A DNA stretch of 64,000 nucleotides from Enoplolaimus lenunculus (GCA_030248215.1 JASANG010001218.1:106920-170919), one strand, 5' to 3'. Shown: positions 36,601 to 51,800, numbered from the stretch's first letter. A program made the numbers and translations. Notes: a model not told the origin generated them from the letters alone.

Positions 36601-39600
36601 GCACGGCAAACCTATTTATAGCTGAACACATTTAGACTTGTGGAACCGTCTGGCCAGGATTTTTTCAAATCTAAAGGTGTCCTAATCAGTTTGCAAAATA
36701 AAGTTTTGAAAAAATGAGCTGGTGTGACATTTTGGTAGTTATGGGTGGTTTGGTGGGCCGCATTGTCAACACTACCAGGGCCGAAGCAGCCACCCCCATA
36801 CCCCACATTCTGGAGGCGCCACCCCTAAAGAGACCTTCCTAACCAGTTGAAACAAAACCCGCTGAGTTTAAAATGCGTCTGGCTTCTCACTCGCCACGCT
36901 CGCGAGTTTCGGGAACGTCGTCGCTAACTCTAAGCAGGTGTTGTTTGTTGTGGTCAGCAGATCTAAATTATTTTCTGCTTTAAAAATTTGTATACATATC
37001 ATTATAAGAAGATGAATGTGGATCAAAAATTCTAAGTACGTAACTGTAAACACCGTTTGCTTATAAATATATGTAACATTTATATTTAAAATAATTTTTG
37101 CTACTTTTTTCAGATCAATCGTGGGTGTTTTTTCTCGAAGTCAAATTTTATCCAACAGAGCCATCGCTATTGAAGGAAGATATCACAAGGTAAGCAGGGG
37201 TTTTTTGTTGTTTGCTAAAACCAGGCGCAAATGCGCAATGGAAGTATTCATGACGCAACAAAAACGTTTTTAGCGCAAATTTATGTTTAATAAAATTTCT
37301 CAAGGATTTTTTTTGAAATTTTGTGGAAAAAATTGTCAAACACCTCGGTCTGTATTTGAGTATATTTACACTTTGGAAGCGAAAATTAAAGTTTAACAAG
37401 AAATCAACAGTACGTTCGAGTTGAAGTTTTCAATGCTCAATTATTGTTTTGCCGTAGCAGCCGATGACTTCTTATGTCGCTGGGACACCAAGTTTTAGAA
37501 AGTCATGAAATTTTAGTTGATATCATAAAACAGTTAAGTTAAGTAGCGATCGCGTGTTGCATTTTAGCTTAATCTCACTCGCTTTTGGGCGAAAGGTCGT
37601 TGACACCTGTCATGAACGAGCTTAGCGGTTTTGAAATGTAATGTAAACACAGCGCAGTGTTTTTGACCCCAGTGCCAAAGATATTTAAGGTTTGCAGAAA
37701 TTGTACCCACGTAAAATATGAGCTGGATATGGCAAATATTGAACGTGGGCTTGGCACACAGAATGTACCCAGTTGCATACTCTTGTCTAAGACTGGTCAT
37801 CTAATTTTGGTTGTACGTGCGAATATATTCATTTTCAGATACTACTTGTGTCTACAAGTACGCAATGATATTGTTTCTGGAAGGTAAGCGCGTATATGAA
37901 AAATTAAACATTTCACAAATATGTAACTTAATGTGTTGTTTCAGCTTTTAGTTGAGGTTGTCGTTGAATCTATAGATCGTATATATGTCGTAAGCCAATC
38001 TGCTATTCAGGCCTATCACCAATTTGTCCTAGGCCGAACTGCTATTTGTGAAATGTAGCTAACCAACAGTGATGTAAAACCAAAACTGATTGGTTAACGA
38101 AGTTCCATAGCAGTTTAACCTAGGTCAACCTGCTATTACGTAAAATAGCAGATTAGCCTAGGCCAATTAGTTATTAGCCTGAATAGCATGTTTGCCTACA
38201 GTATATTATATGCAATACATAATATTGACGTTATTAACACATGGTAACTAAATTGGTTTATAACGGTCACTTAAATTATTGTAGTAAGCTATGAAAAATT
38301 AAAGACGCCAAGTTTATTTTTACGAAATTATATTATGGACCAATTTGTGTCTAAATACTTCGAAATTTCTCTTTTTGATATGTATCGGTATATCTTAGCC
38401 GCCGTTGTTGTGGTGGTGCTTTTTTCTGGTTTTATTTGTTTTGTATTTGTTGTTTATGTTATTATTGTTGTTCTTAGGCTTCCATGTTCGTTTGTTACGT
38501 ACTGTCTGCTCGCGTCATATTTGGTTCAATCTCAGTTTGGTGATTACAATCCGCGCATGGGTCCACCAGCAGAATATTTAGAATCGTTTCAAATTGCACC
38601 GAATTCAACATGGGAAATGATGGAAAAAGTGCACGAGCTTCATAAATCGTACAGGTATGTTGTTGTTGTTGTTGTGGTTGTTGTTGGTTTTGTTGTTGTT
38701 GTTGTTTTTGTTGCTGTTGTTTTTGTTGTTGTTGTTGTTTTTGTTGTTGTTGTTGTTGTGTTGTTGTTGTTGTTGTGGTTGTTGTTGTTGTGGTTGTTGT
38801 TGTTGTTGTGGTTGTTGTTGTTGTTGGTTTTGTTGTTGTTGTTGTTTTTGTTGCTGTTGTTTTTGTTGTTGTTGTTGTTGTTTTTGTTGCTGTTGTTTTT
38901 GTTTTTGTTGTTGTTGTTGTTGTTAGTGTTGTTAGTGTTGTTGTTGTTGTTGGCGTTGTTGTTTTTTCGAAGGTTGCAGTTGTTTTCAAAGCTTGTTACA
39001 GATTTTAGTCAGAAATGAGATATCAACCAACAAAGTTGCTGGTGCCTCTCTGAACAAGAGTATACAACTTACTCAACATATGCGTGAAACGAGATGTTGC
39101 GCGTCGTATTTTTGCCCGTCTCATTCCTGCATAGGGGGCAAGGTGTTGTTTGCAGCATAAAAAATAAATGTTTAGATGGAGCAACTTATAAATTCAAATT
39201 TTACTTTGCGAGCGGTTATAGCAAAAATGTTACGCGCGCTGGGTCCATTTTTTCTACACAGAATATAGCCAGTTATTGCATACTTTTGTCATTTTCTACA
39301 CAGAATATAGCCAGTTATTGCATACTTTTGTCATTTTCTACACAGAATATAGCCAGTTATTGCATACTCTTGTCATTTTCTACACAGAATATAGCCAGTT
39401 ATTGCATACTCTTGTCATTTTCTACACAGAATATAGCCAGTTATTGCATACTTTTGTCATTTTCTACACAGAATATAGCCAGTTATTGCATACTTTTGTC
39501 ATTTTCTACACAGAATATTGCCAGTTATTGCATACTTTTGTCATTTTCTACACAGAATATAGCCAGTTATTGCGTACTTTTGTCAAAGAATGGTCGTAAG

Positions 39601-42600
39601 CCTGTCTTTGAATGAATACTGTAGATGTAAATTAGAGCGACGCGTAGAAAATTAATACTTTTTGTTATTAATGTTCTGTGTGACCGTAAGCAGTTGATTG
39701 TAACCGTAGCTATCTCTGAAATTGCAAAAACTAATCAATGGGCTGTGGTTCTATCGAGGTTTGGATGAAAAACTTGCAAAAAATGCCACCCAGCACATGC
39801 ATGTTGTTTCCCAATTATTTCTATTTAAATTATTGGTGATTTTGATTTTAGAGGACAAAAGCCTGAAGAAGCTGAGCTTCATTATTTAGAAAATGCAAAG
39901 AAACTTGCGATGTATGGAGTGGAAATGCATCCGGCAAAAGTAATTGCTTTATTCAAATTTGCATATCAATCGTTGCTAATATTTTTGGCGGAAAGTGTTA
40001 TATTACGTTCCGTTTTTTTAAATGTATGTAGCATCTATCACCAGCAGGGTGCAACCGGAATTCCGGTTCCGGTTCCGGCATTTTTTCACCTTCCGGTTCC
40101 GGTTCCGGTAAATTTTTACCGGATTTAAAAATTCCGGTGTTAAACTTTGGCCGTTTTCTTAACTTTGCAAATTTTTAAGAATCTCTTTTGAAAGCCACTT
40201 GTACTCCGAATATAAGCCATTGATGGTGGATTTAACTTCAGTCGACGACGAAAATCTAAAATACAACAAATAAAATAAATACCTACGTTCGACTAAGGTT
40301 ATTTCACAAATAATAGAGCAAAAATAAGATTAAAATGAAATTTTTGGAGAAATGCATTTTTCACTTTCCGGTTCCGATTCCGGTTCCGGTTCCGGTAAAA
40401 TTTTCAAATTCCGGTTCCGGTAAATTGTAGTTCCGGTTGCACCCTGATCACCAGTTAGCAAAAGGTTTTCAAACAAGTGAACTATAACAGCTGCGAAGTG
40501 TATTATTCATTTTACAAGGGGTTACTCTCACTCGGTTAACAGCTTGTTTGGCCAACAGTAATTATTCAACTTTCTGCGGGTATTTGCGGAGGGTAAAGTT
40601 TTACCAGCAAGCGAAATTTGTTAACCTGTATAATTGAACAGGTTATTCAAAAACCTGTAACGGTGCTTTTTTTACTCGTTTCCTCAGAAATTTCAGAAAC
40701 GTATACATGCGAATAAGACGTTTGCTGAATGAGAATACGCGCTTATATGCTCGTAATTATTGCGTAACTATGAAAGTTCATAATTTCACAGAAAAATTTT
40801 AATCATCAGCAATCACTACTTGAACACTACAGTTATACATTTGCAGAATGTTCGTCTTCTGGTTTCGCTTCCAAACCGCAGAGACCGACAGTTGCGAAGA
40901 CCGAGGCCGACACTCCCATCCCTGGGTGCTACATACATTTGAGAATTTGAAAGAATAGAATCTGCCATTTTTAATCTTCGAACAAATTTGTATAACCGCA
41001 GTAAATCTTTTGGAATAATTTTAAGTATTTGGAGTGTTTTATTATGATGGCTAAAGGCGCAACCAGTGCCAGGTGTGGATCAAATTGGGTAAGGGGTAAA
41101 ATAAAATCCGTTTTAGTTAGGCGTCGTTTATTTGATTGGTTGGCTTCGAAATTAATAACTTCTGTTGGCGAGTCATAATAATATTATGTTTGTAGTGATT
41201 AAAACAAAAAACAACTCTCTATACATATTTTGTTTCGGCGTACGCTAGCACTCTAGCACTTTCGTACAATAAATTGTTAAGTCGTATTTTCATCAAAAAA
41301 TATTAATTTAAGAAGGTTACACAGTGTATTTCAGAATAGCGATGGTGACGATATTTTGCTGGGCGTCTGTTCGTCTGGTTTAATGATTTATCGCGATAAA
41401 CTACGAGTTAATCGCTACGCGTGGGCAAAAATTGTCAAATTGTCGTTTCGTCGTAAATATTTCTACGTCAAAATCAAGCCAGGAGAGGTAAACGCTCATT
41501 TTCATTGCTAGAAGTCTTAGTTTGCTGAAGGGACGTGTCAATTATTTATAAGAATATATATGACTTTGTTTTTAAGTCTATTAGTCTTTACTAGAAGTTA
41601 TTTGGCTGGTTGAATCACTGCTAGCTACACCGCTAATTGCTAATCCGAGGAATGTTATCTGTCTATTGTTTTAGTTTTTTATGTCTTTGTATTTTAGTTT
41701 GAACAATTTGAAAGCACAATTGGATTCAAGTTGCCAACGGTCAAAGATGCAAAAAGGCTATGGAAACGCTGCATAGAGCATCATGCGTTTTTCAGGTATG
41801 TACCAGACCAGTGTTACAAGTTTTATCACTCAATCTGTAAAACCTTTATTAAAAATTACCGTGGGGCGGCGTTAGAACGTGTTTCTAACTGGTGATTTTC
41901 ACAACACACAGTTGACCATTACGACTCAATGTATTACAGGTTAATGGCACCTGAAGTGCCCAATAAAGAGAAAAATGTTGCGTCATTGTTGCCTCGACTG
42001 GGCTCATCACGCTACCGCTATGCGGGTCGTACTCAGTACCAATCGCGTCTGGCGTCTTCGCTTCTTGATCGACCTGGCCCTACTTTCACTCGCAGTCCTT
42101 CTATCCGGTCTGGCCCTGCTGGTACCACGATGCCAAATAGTCATTCCATGGACGCTGGTAGTAAGCAAAAAATTTTAATTTAAATTATTAATTTTTTTTG
42201 TAACCGTGGACTGTTCCATGTTGGTAAGTGTGGGATTTTCAAACATTTAAGTAAAGATTCGTGTCATTACATCGCACGATTCTATTCTAATTTGCGATAG
42301 TTAGCTGTCTGTAGATTTACAAAACTGTTTCGTTTAAATGTTTTGAAGATTTGGAAACTTGAGCATTGCAATTCGATGGTCTTATCACAGGGGTGATGAT
42401 AACATAGAAGGAGCAATGGGACCCACACGCTTTTCGTCCAGATCCTAGCGGACGGAAATGTGGTTCTATTAATCGTGGCTATGAAAGTTACAAGTCTTAT
42501 TAGCTAGCGGCAGTTAGCTATAACGGCCGCACCGCTTGGGAATGTTGATACGAAGTATTCTGTTTGTTTTTAGTGGTTTCACGTGTACCACCTAGCCAGA

Positions 42601-45600
42601 GCATCCCTTCAGAAGCGTATAACGCGGCTGCTGTTTCATTTATCGACGACAAGTCCGGCAGTTCTCCTGTTCCAAAGGTAAATAACGACAAAGCATTATT
42701 TTTGACCCTTTTTTGTATGCGATTACTTTATGAAGACTTGTGCGTCAAATACTGACACTTTTGGCTTTTTTGCCAATAAATTTTGTTAATGCCAAATTTA
42801 CCGACTACTTAGCTAAGAATTAGCGTATGAGTTTAGACTAACAAAAATTCAGCCCGATCATGCAAATTATGCTGGATGGTATATTCTGAACTGAGTTGTT
42901 TGAGTTAGAAACCCCGTGGAAGTATTTGGTTTCTTCAAGTTTATGACCCTAATGCTGTTCTTTTTCTGCTCTGAAATATTTTTGAGTTTCTAGTATTCGC
43001 TCTTTTAACCGAGCTTCTGTTGGTCGTTTGCTTTCAATCGAAATAGTTTTGATTTCGGCCGAATAATCCGCATTAAAATGTTTTGCCTTTAGTTCTGGTA
43101 ACTTTACTGTGTCCGATTTTCTTTCCTGACTTGAAATCATAAGTAGCGTTGTGATAAAATAAGTATTTGGGTTGCAACTATTAATATAACGCTATAGTTT
43201 TTGGCTAATTTTTTGCTAGAACTGTCGGGCACCTTGTGGCAAAGTAGTTTTTTTAACTTGCGGGGCAGGCGGCGGATGTCGCCGTTCGACAGTTATAGCG
43301 GCTTCGTAATAGTCGACAAATTCATTGAACTTGCATGGTTATTCACACAGGTGAACTAAATTCCTAGCTTTGATTTTTAATGAATGCAAGTTCTCACAGC
43401 AAAAACGTGCACGTGTGAATAGGGTTTTAAAGTAACTTGTAATTACTGCTCGTTGGATGCATTATGATATGTAACGAAAACGCCAACCGGATGCCTACGC
43501 AATGATTATTTTTCGTATTTTCCTGCATTCGACCCATAAAATATGTAGCTTTTGTTTATTGTTGAGCACAGTTGCATGCTTTCTCAATTTCCTGCTGCGA
43601 TCCAATACGTATCGTGTATATTTAATATGTCTCCTGTCAACCCGGATAGAGGTTCTTTGATGGTTTTTTGCTAATTTGTTTTTTGGACGTGGTTTGGTTT
43701 GGTGACTGGTGAGCGTTTCGTATTACAGGTAGTTCCAAGTGAGAATACGCTATATGGTGGCGCACCTATTATCGCATATGTGCCACACGAAGGGGCACAG
43801 CCTCAGGTATGTTAAGTTCTACTAACTATTGTACAACTTCCACAATAATGGTGTACACCAGGTTACTGTAGAGGCTGGTCGTCAATTCTTGCGCTGAGTG
43901 TTTATTATTTAGGCGCCTGGTTCCTTTTGACATTAAAGTTTTCTGGGTGTACGCTGTCATGTTGGAAGTTGACTAAGACAGAGTAAGGGTTGCGCTATGC
44001 TTGACGTCCGGCGCCGTCCGTCAGCGTGCGTCACCCGTACGGCGCCGTTCGTCACCGCTCGTACCATACGTTATTGTACGTGAGTTATTTCCGTACGATA
44101 CAGCGCTGTGACGGACAGTGCATTACGTTTGACCCACGGTGACTGACGGTGCCGAACGTCAGCAATAGTATAGCGCAACCCTAATGCATACAAATATGTT
44201 CACCAGTAGTTTGTTATTTTGTAGTTGGTTTCAAAGTTGAAAAATGTAGCTTAGAAAGTTATGGAAGCCCTGAAAATTTGATTGAAAGGGTGATAGCGAA
44301 GCGTAATTACTGAGAACAGATATTGAATTTTGGATTTCGACAGGTGATGTTTTTCAGGTAAGATTAGTTTGCAAATTGAAACAAAATAATATTAATTACT
44401 TTAGAGTGGATTTTCCACTTACTTGAAATAAACCCTATAAACGTTGATTTTCAGAATATTGTTTTGTCTGACAAAGAACTCAACGGTACGTCATTTCTTT
44501 GCTCATCTAATTGATGTGTGTAGACTTTTCTTGTACTCATTCAATTATAACGCATACTAAAATTGTTATAGAAAGTAATTTTAAATTTTCAAACACTTTC
44601 AAGCTTTGTCGGGTTTCAAAGATTTCGACAATTTTTTCGGATAAAAACATTTCGGCAGCTGCGAACCAGAGCCTTGATTTTTTTCAAGTTCCTTCGTTTG
44701 ACCGGAACACTGCGATTGATTTGTAGTTTTTATAAGATTGCATGTGTATTTTGCAACAGTGTATTAGAGATGTTAACAATAACTCATAACTGAGTGTGTG
44801 CGTGTGTTTTGCAGATCTCCGTACGGCGTTTACTCAATTTGATCGTAACCGAAACGGTCGTATCAGCAAAGAGGAACTGCGTGGCGTAATTGCGTCAACT
44901 GGTATGGAACCGACAACGCAATGGATTGATCGTTTGGTTCGTCAAGCGGACACAAATAGTTCGTTTTTTAATTTAAATTTTGAATGTTTAACTGGGATTT
45001 GAGTAATATTTGCGATTTTGTAGCGTACAAGGGTCTAGCCAAGGGGTATTGAGAAGTCAAACAGTCTACTTGTGATTTTTGTCCAGGGGTTGTAAGAAGT
45101 TTTTTTTACTTGTTAACACACGAATGATTTTTCGAACTGAAAATATGTGCTGATGTAATGTAAGTGGTAACCTATGCTGCCGATGCTGACGATTCATGAT
45201 AGATCATTCAATGAAGTCAGGCAAATCACGTTGTTATTTGTGATTGTTTTAGGGAATGGAGAAATTGATTGGCATGAATTTCACAAAATCATGACAAAAA
45301 CTGGTTCAGGCATGCGCTTGAAAACTGAGGTAAGCCAATGTTTTTACCAGGAGAAACGGTTAATACTGAAATCTCTGTAGGTCTATGGACAATATGACTA
45401 ATGTTACTTTTAGTGGCGTAACAGTAGATTAAGCGTATTCCTAAGACTAAGCGTAAACCTAAGCCTAAGCAAACGATATAATCTAGTATCTAAGCCTACT
45501 CTTTTATAGACCAACCAGAAATCTGGACGGCCCTTAAAGTAACATGGGCCGACAATGTTATATCAATTTATAACAAGTAATATCAAATCAGCGTGACGAA

Positions 45601-45815
45601 CTTTTACTTTTGTGTGAATGCACTTAAATATCTGCATTGAGAAAGTTTCGGTATGAAGCGTCATGCACACGACGCTTATTTATACATTTTCTAACCTCGC
45701 TTTTGTAGTTTGTACTCTATACGGTTAGTATTTGGTTGGCAATAATAATATTATCAACACTATTTTGCCGTTTTCTGGGTTGACGTGACATTATTCATTT
45801 TATAATAATAATAAC

Positions 45816-45846
<31 letters not shown>

Positions 45847-48800
45847 TTATTATCATTATTATTATTATTCAGTTGCAATGCAAAATTTTGCAGAAAATTT
45901 CGATTTATTATTATTAATTTTCATTATTGTTGTTTTAGCCTGATACAGCCCGGTCAAAAGGGTCAATGTCTCCAGGGGTCAGCGCTTCAAAGCAGCGCGT
46001 GGTTTCACCCTTGAAATCGTCGAAAAAACGTGGAGAAGATACACCGCGTGATTTAGCATCGACAGTAGCGGCACCTAGTGAAGTACATGCAATGCGACAC
46101 GTTGATGTTCAACAAGCCTCACCTAGATCTGTGGGCCCCACGAGTGAACCAGTCAGATATACCGAGGCACAGCTGAAAGGCAAGTTGATGTAGCTAATAA
46201 TTATGGAGGGCAATAGACGTAACCAAGACTGTAGCAGAGAGAACCCGTTCTATGAATTTGAAAAACTCTGGACTAAAATCACAAAGCAGGGTTACCCATA
46301 CCCCCGGTACTGCCTTGAACCGTATTAAGCGCGTCGGGACCACACTTGCGTTTGAAACCGATTGAAAATGTAATAATTTGCAATCGAGTTGGTTACGTTC
46401 AATAAGTGAACACTCTCGAGTAATTTTGTGCGTGACAATGTGCTTCGTATAGTCGCATACAGAATCAAGTGCTATCACGATTGCGCTTAATTCTGTGTGG
46501 GACTGTATGTGCTTAGTTCTGTCGCGAACAGATATCTGCTTCAGTTGAGATTGCGTTCTATCAAGAGTGTATCATACTTAACAGGAGTGTGTAACTACCT
46601 GGGCTCTGCAAGGTATGTACAAAATGTATCGGCACTCGTTGCGTTTTTGCCCAACCACGCAATCATTTAGGGGGTGGGGTAAAAGGTTTGATAACGTTAA
46701 TGTTATTTATGTAATATTATAACGGAGAATCCATACAAATTTAAAGTACACGTTTAATTGCTTTTCCCGTTTAATAATATAAACGTATTATGTAAAGATT
46801 CTATATGATTTCAATGTATTTATACTGTTTATTGAAAATTTTGACCCCCACTCCTAAGTCACAGGGGGTTGGCCAAAAATGCAACGCGGTCTGGGTGCAT
46901 TCTTTAAACCAGTTGCATACTCTTCTCCATCATACACTCTTTGTTCTATAACTAGGTGAATTGCGATCGCTTTATACTAAGTTGAAAACTTGAACTGCAC
47001 TAAATTCAGTCGCGTTGCTACGCAGTTGTTGCTATCCATCACTGTATTATATTTGTTGTGGTATTTAAGGACGTTGAGTTTTAGCTAATGTGACCTATTC
47101 TTGTTCCACGGTGTAGGAACCCAGTTCGTGTTCTGTAGTAAAGTTTGTAATTTAAACCAAATTTTATTACTGCTGAACTATAAGCAAAGCATGTTACACT
47201 CTTTAAGCGTACAAAAGAATTTTTCGTATAGAAAATTAATTTCGTGTTAATTTTTATTTTTGCACTCTGCATTCATCCGTATGAATAATTTGTAGTTTGC
47301 TGACCCTTGTACCGATTGTGGTTATTGTTTTATGAAGTACATAGTCTAATAATTGAATTTTTTGTACTATGGCTTTAATGTTTTAGTAATAATTTTAGAT
47401 TTACGGCATGCGTTCGAAATATTTGATAAAGATCGGAACGGGCGCATTTCGCGAGATGAACTGCGGGAGGTAATCAAAAAAGCTGGAATGGAGCCAGATG
47501 ATGCATGGATTGATCAACTTATGCATGAATCAGATACAAATAGTAAGTATTTAATTCATGATTATTGAACAGGTAGTATATTTATGCAGGGTTCATGTTA
47601 ATTATAGGGGTCTGCCCACTGGATGAGACAGGTAGAGTGAAGGCATTAGACACTGTGAGGTTTAGATTTTGGCTTTGGGGTAGGTCCTTATTGTTAACGT
47701 GGGCCGTTTGCAGGAACATTAACATGAATTGAATTTTTGTTTGAACGTTGTCACAATAGATGGTAAAAACGTTGTTTCTAATGACGATGGTTAGTGATTT
47801 GTAGTGTTAAATTTTCATCTCCAAAAGTTTTAGAATTTGTAACAATAATTTTTGACATCGAAGTAATGTTTACTGTTTACTGTCCTTAAAACTGGTCGAA
47901 GGATAATGTTTAGGTGAAATAATATTTTGTGTATGCACCAAGTGATGTTGTGAAAAGATTCAAAAATGTACGATTGTTGTAAATGTACGGCTGGTCCCAT
48001 ACGTAGTTTTATTGTTAATCGTTACTACTTGTGATGTAGAATGTGATTGGAACGTTTTTGTCATAATATTCTGTTTCAGAAGATGGAACTATCGACTGGG
48101 AAGAATTTTTGATTGCAATGCAAAGAGGCTTTTTCAGCGAGGTTAGTGTATTTGTTATGTGATTGCGTCGCAAGAGATTTTATTGTCTTAAGACAGTTCT
48201 ATTAATCAGGGTAACGTGCATTATCTGTCTCACAAAATTCAATTACTTCTTGTTAAAAGGCTTGCAATTGTTTGTTTTTAAAAGTTTGAAACATATACAG
48301 ACTAATAATTCTTACTTAAGTAATATCTTTAAGACGTTTAGTTTGAAATAACTGTACTACGGTGTTAGTACAACTTAAATATCACCGTTTAGCAAATGTA
48401 TACCTTGCGTGCTGCCGTTGTTTCATAAGCTAACGTACGTACTGACGTTCTGGTGATGGTTTGTTGTTTTCGTGTCCAAAAACGTAACTCAGTATATTAT
48501 TGCATTTCCGTCCATTATCGTAATGTTTTAGCCTGACCGTCGCCAGTCTACCGGTGTTGTGAGTGCAAGTTCGCCGAAAAGTGACACAATTGTAACAAGA
48601 ACCGTTACAAGAGTCACTGTGACCGAAGAGCAGTTGAAAGGTTGGCAAGATTGAATATTATTTTAGTTCCAAGTTCTAAAATAGGATCTCCGTAGGATGG
48701 TTCACGTTATGAAGGTATGTTGGATTCTGTTGGTTTGCAATTTTTAAAATAACGGAGCTACACTTATATTGAAGCGTTTGTTAGGTTAAAGAATTAATGA

Positions 48801-51800
48801 ATATTATTTCGTGCAGCTAATGACGTAGAGTGTTAAAGCGGTATAATATTATAAAATCGTCTATTTTTGCTTAATTTTGTATATTCATATTGTCCAGAAG
48901 TAGACCGTGAAAATGTTTAACGAAGGTAAAAACGTGGCCGCACAGGTGATTCTAAAAATTACTGACAAGATCAAAAATAGTGATGAAAAACTTCGCAAAA
49001 TAACCGATCGACAAGTCAACCGCAATTTTAGTACTAAATCTTGATGTAGAATTATTTTTGGTTTTGTGACTGTCCAGTGTGTATCTGACCACTGATACCT
49101 TTTACTTCTGTTCTTACTTTATAGCGTTCCAGCTCGAGAGTATACACAAACTGTATATTTGAGTAACCAACAGTCAAACTCGATATTGAACATGGGAGAG
49201 AAAGTCGCGAGGCGAGTCAGTGATAAATTAGACACATTTTTGTATTAAAACGTACTTAATTATTAACACAAAAAAATTAGTTTGTGTCTTTTTTGTAGAG
49301 CTTGAAAACACGTTCCGAATGTGGGATAAAGATGGCAATGGTTATATCGAGCGAACTGAGCTGTCTGAAGTACTTACGGCGTCTGGAATGGACTCGAAAG
49401 AGCCGTGGGTTGATCAATTTGTGCAAGAATGCGACACTGATAGTAATATTATATTATTTTAACTGCATTGCCGTGCAAAGCTCACTCCCATACTAAGAAT
49501 TGGAATAGCCCCTCACCCCAAGCGGGCTAATATTGAAATTCAGCTTGTGTGTTCGCTTGCTAATGTACGCGAGGGATATTCCCGCACGTGACACTCCGCG
49601 GTCTTAGGACATTTTCTGCATTATTTACGCTGTTAGACTAAACGTCTGATTTAAGCTTATAATATGAAAACGACATTAAATTCAGGTTTAACCTTGGCAG
49701 CGGTTATTGCTGACTTTTAAACAAGCTTGGTATTTTCATGGACTTTTCAGTATTAATAGTGCGTGAGGAGCGGCTATACATAGGTCCACATTGATCCAGA
49801 CATAGGAATGATTCAAAACTTTTTGTCGTATTTTGATGAAATTGTAGCGTTTGTATTTTCATGTTATTGTAGAAGATGGACGAATTAGCTGGCCTGAATT
49901 TCTACGGTTGATGACGTTGGGTTCAACATCTGGGGTAAGTAAGTAGTTGTGTGTTGGTTCAACCGATTAACGAGGGCGTTGCTTCAGGGATGTAGAAGTC
50001 AAAACGCCCATTGTGATTCTTGGCCAGGGGTTTTTATAGGAACAGCTTAGCAGTACGCCCCTGATATTGAAATGAAAAGCCGGATAAGGATGTATGTTTT
50101 TCAGATACTAAACCAGAATCGGTTGATGAAATCGAGCGCTATTGACGCATTAGCTTACACCACTTAATCTACTGCGATGATGTACCTCTTGTTCATAATT
50201 AAACCAGAACGACGGTATAGAACGAAACTTTAGAGTAATTTTTGTGTGAGGTTTGTTTTTAGAGAGACCCAACAATGACTGAAGCACGGATTGTTCGTTC
50301 AAATGAGGCGAGCCGTGGGCCAAGCAGTGTTGGATCTCCGACGCGTACAACTGTCACTCGAATTGTAATCACAGAAACGCAATTGTCAGGTAAACCAAAA
50401 TAAGTTATTGCACTTAAAATGTGTGTATTGTGTAATTCGCTGATGGGTTTTAACCATGGTAGATTGAAGGAACCAGACGAGTAGTTTAACGATAATGGTG
50501 TTCGAGTTTCAAACCTTTCGCTACCAGTTTGGCCGACGATCGGGAGCGGATGTAGTGATAATTAGTATGAGCTCTAAAGTTTATGCAGTTCATAAAATGT
50601 GAAATGATAACCATATTATGCAAGTGTTGGCAAGGGTGCGACCAGATATCCGGTACTGGTTTAATATCCGGCAAAAACCGATATCCGTATCCGGTATAAC
50701 ATGCTACGTTTGGTTCCGGTACAAATTCAATATCTGACTCAGGTTCGGCGGTTCCAGCATCCGGTAAGCTAATATCCGGTCGTATCCTGATTTTAACACA
50801 GTAGTAGCATCTTGTTGATATTCGGTTCCGGTAAATTCATGTCCGATATTACCTTGTATCGGCGGCTACTGTACTTATTGTTTCAGAACTTCGCGAAATG
50901 TTTGAGAAATGGGATCGTGATAAAAATGGTGTTATCACTCGCGACGAGTTGCGGGATGTCCTTCAGTCGGCAGGATTGAACCCTGAAGACCCATGGGTTG
51001 AACAGTTTATGGCTGAGTGTGACACAAATCGTAAGTTTGGGATATCGGGATATTTTAAAAAAACGTATTTAACAAAGCACTTTTTGTCGAGTTAATGGAC
51101 TACGTTTAATTCTCAGATTGGAATGTAATCTTGTCGCGAAAGCCTAAATGTTTGTTTTTGGCTTTCATGCACATTACTGATTGTGCTTAAATTCAGTATA
51201 TATCAGTATTTTCATAGCTTAATACAAAAAGCTTCAGAAAATCTAAAAGTTTAAATCATAGTGGTAACTTCACGGTCACGCCTATTATAACCGTGACTAA
51301 ATATTTACAATATGTAGAGAAACGCATTACCGCAGCGAAATTTTTAAGAAAAAACCTTGTCCGGAAGGCATAAGCATAGTCTTTTTTCAAATATTTTGTG
51401 AAGCAAGTACGCCAATTCATGTAGTGTACATAGTGGAACCTTTTAAAGTTTAATTTGTTTTTTAATTATATATTGTATTCCAAATTTTGTTTTAGGTGAT
51501 GGACAAATCAGTTGGCCAGAATTCTTACATCTCATGGTGCTCGGATCTTCAGGCGAGAAAGCGGTAAGCGTTTTGGTGTTGAAGCACCTTTTAAATGCTT
51601 ACGTGGTGCAGATTTTTAAATGTTTTGTTATTGTTTATACGTTGTATTTTTAGGGTGGCGTTATACGTTTGACGATGTTCGCTGTCGTCTGTCACCGTAC
51701 GTCACAGTGCGGCGCTTTCCGTCCCCGTGCGTGAATTACTCACGTACGATACTGTATGGTGACGAATGGTGCCGGGCGATGAGGGACGTCGCCGCACGAT

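Noticed and set aside
38335-39018. Long open frame with poly-Val/Leu, and the opposing poly-Thr/Gln frame
   Set aside because: Only 38478-38654 is coding; the rest is translation of the GTT microsatellite.
39094-39615. Protein with a 14-residue repeat ([14 protein letters not shown])
   Set aside because: It arises from a 42-bp intronic tandem repeat that leaves more than one frame open; no splice-phase or codon support.
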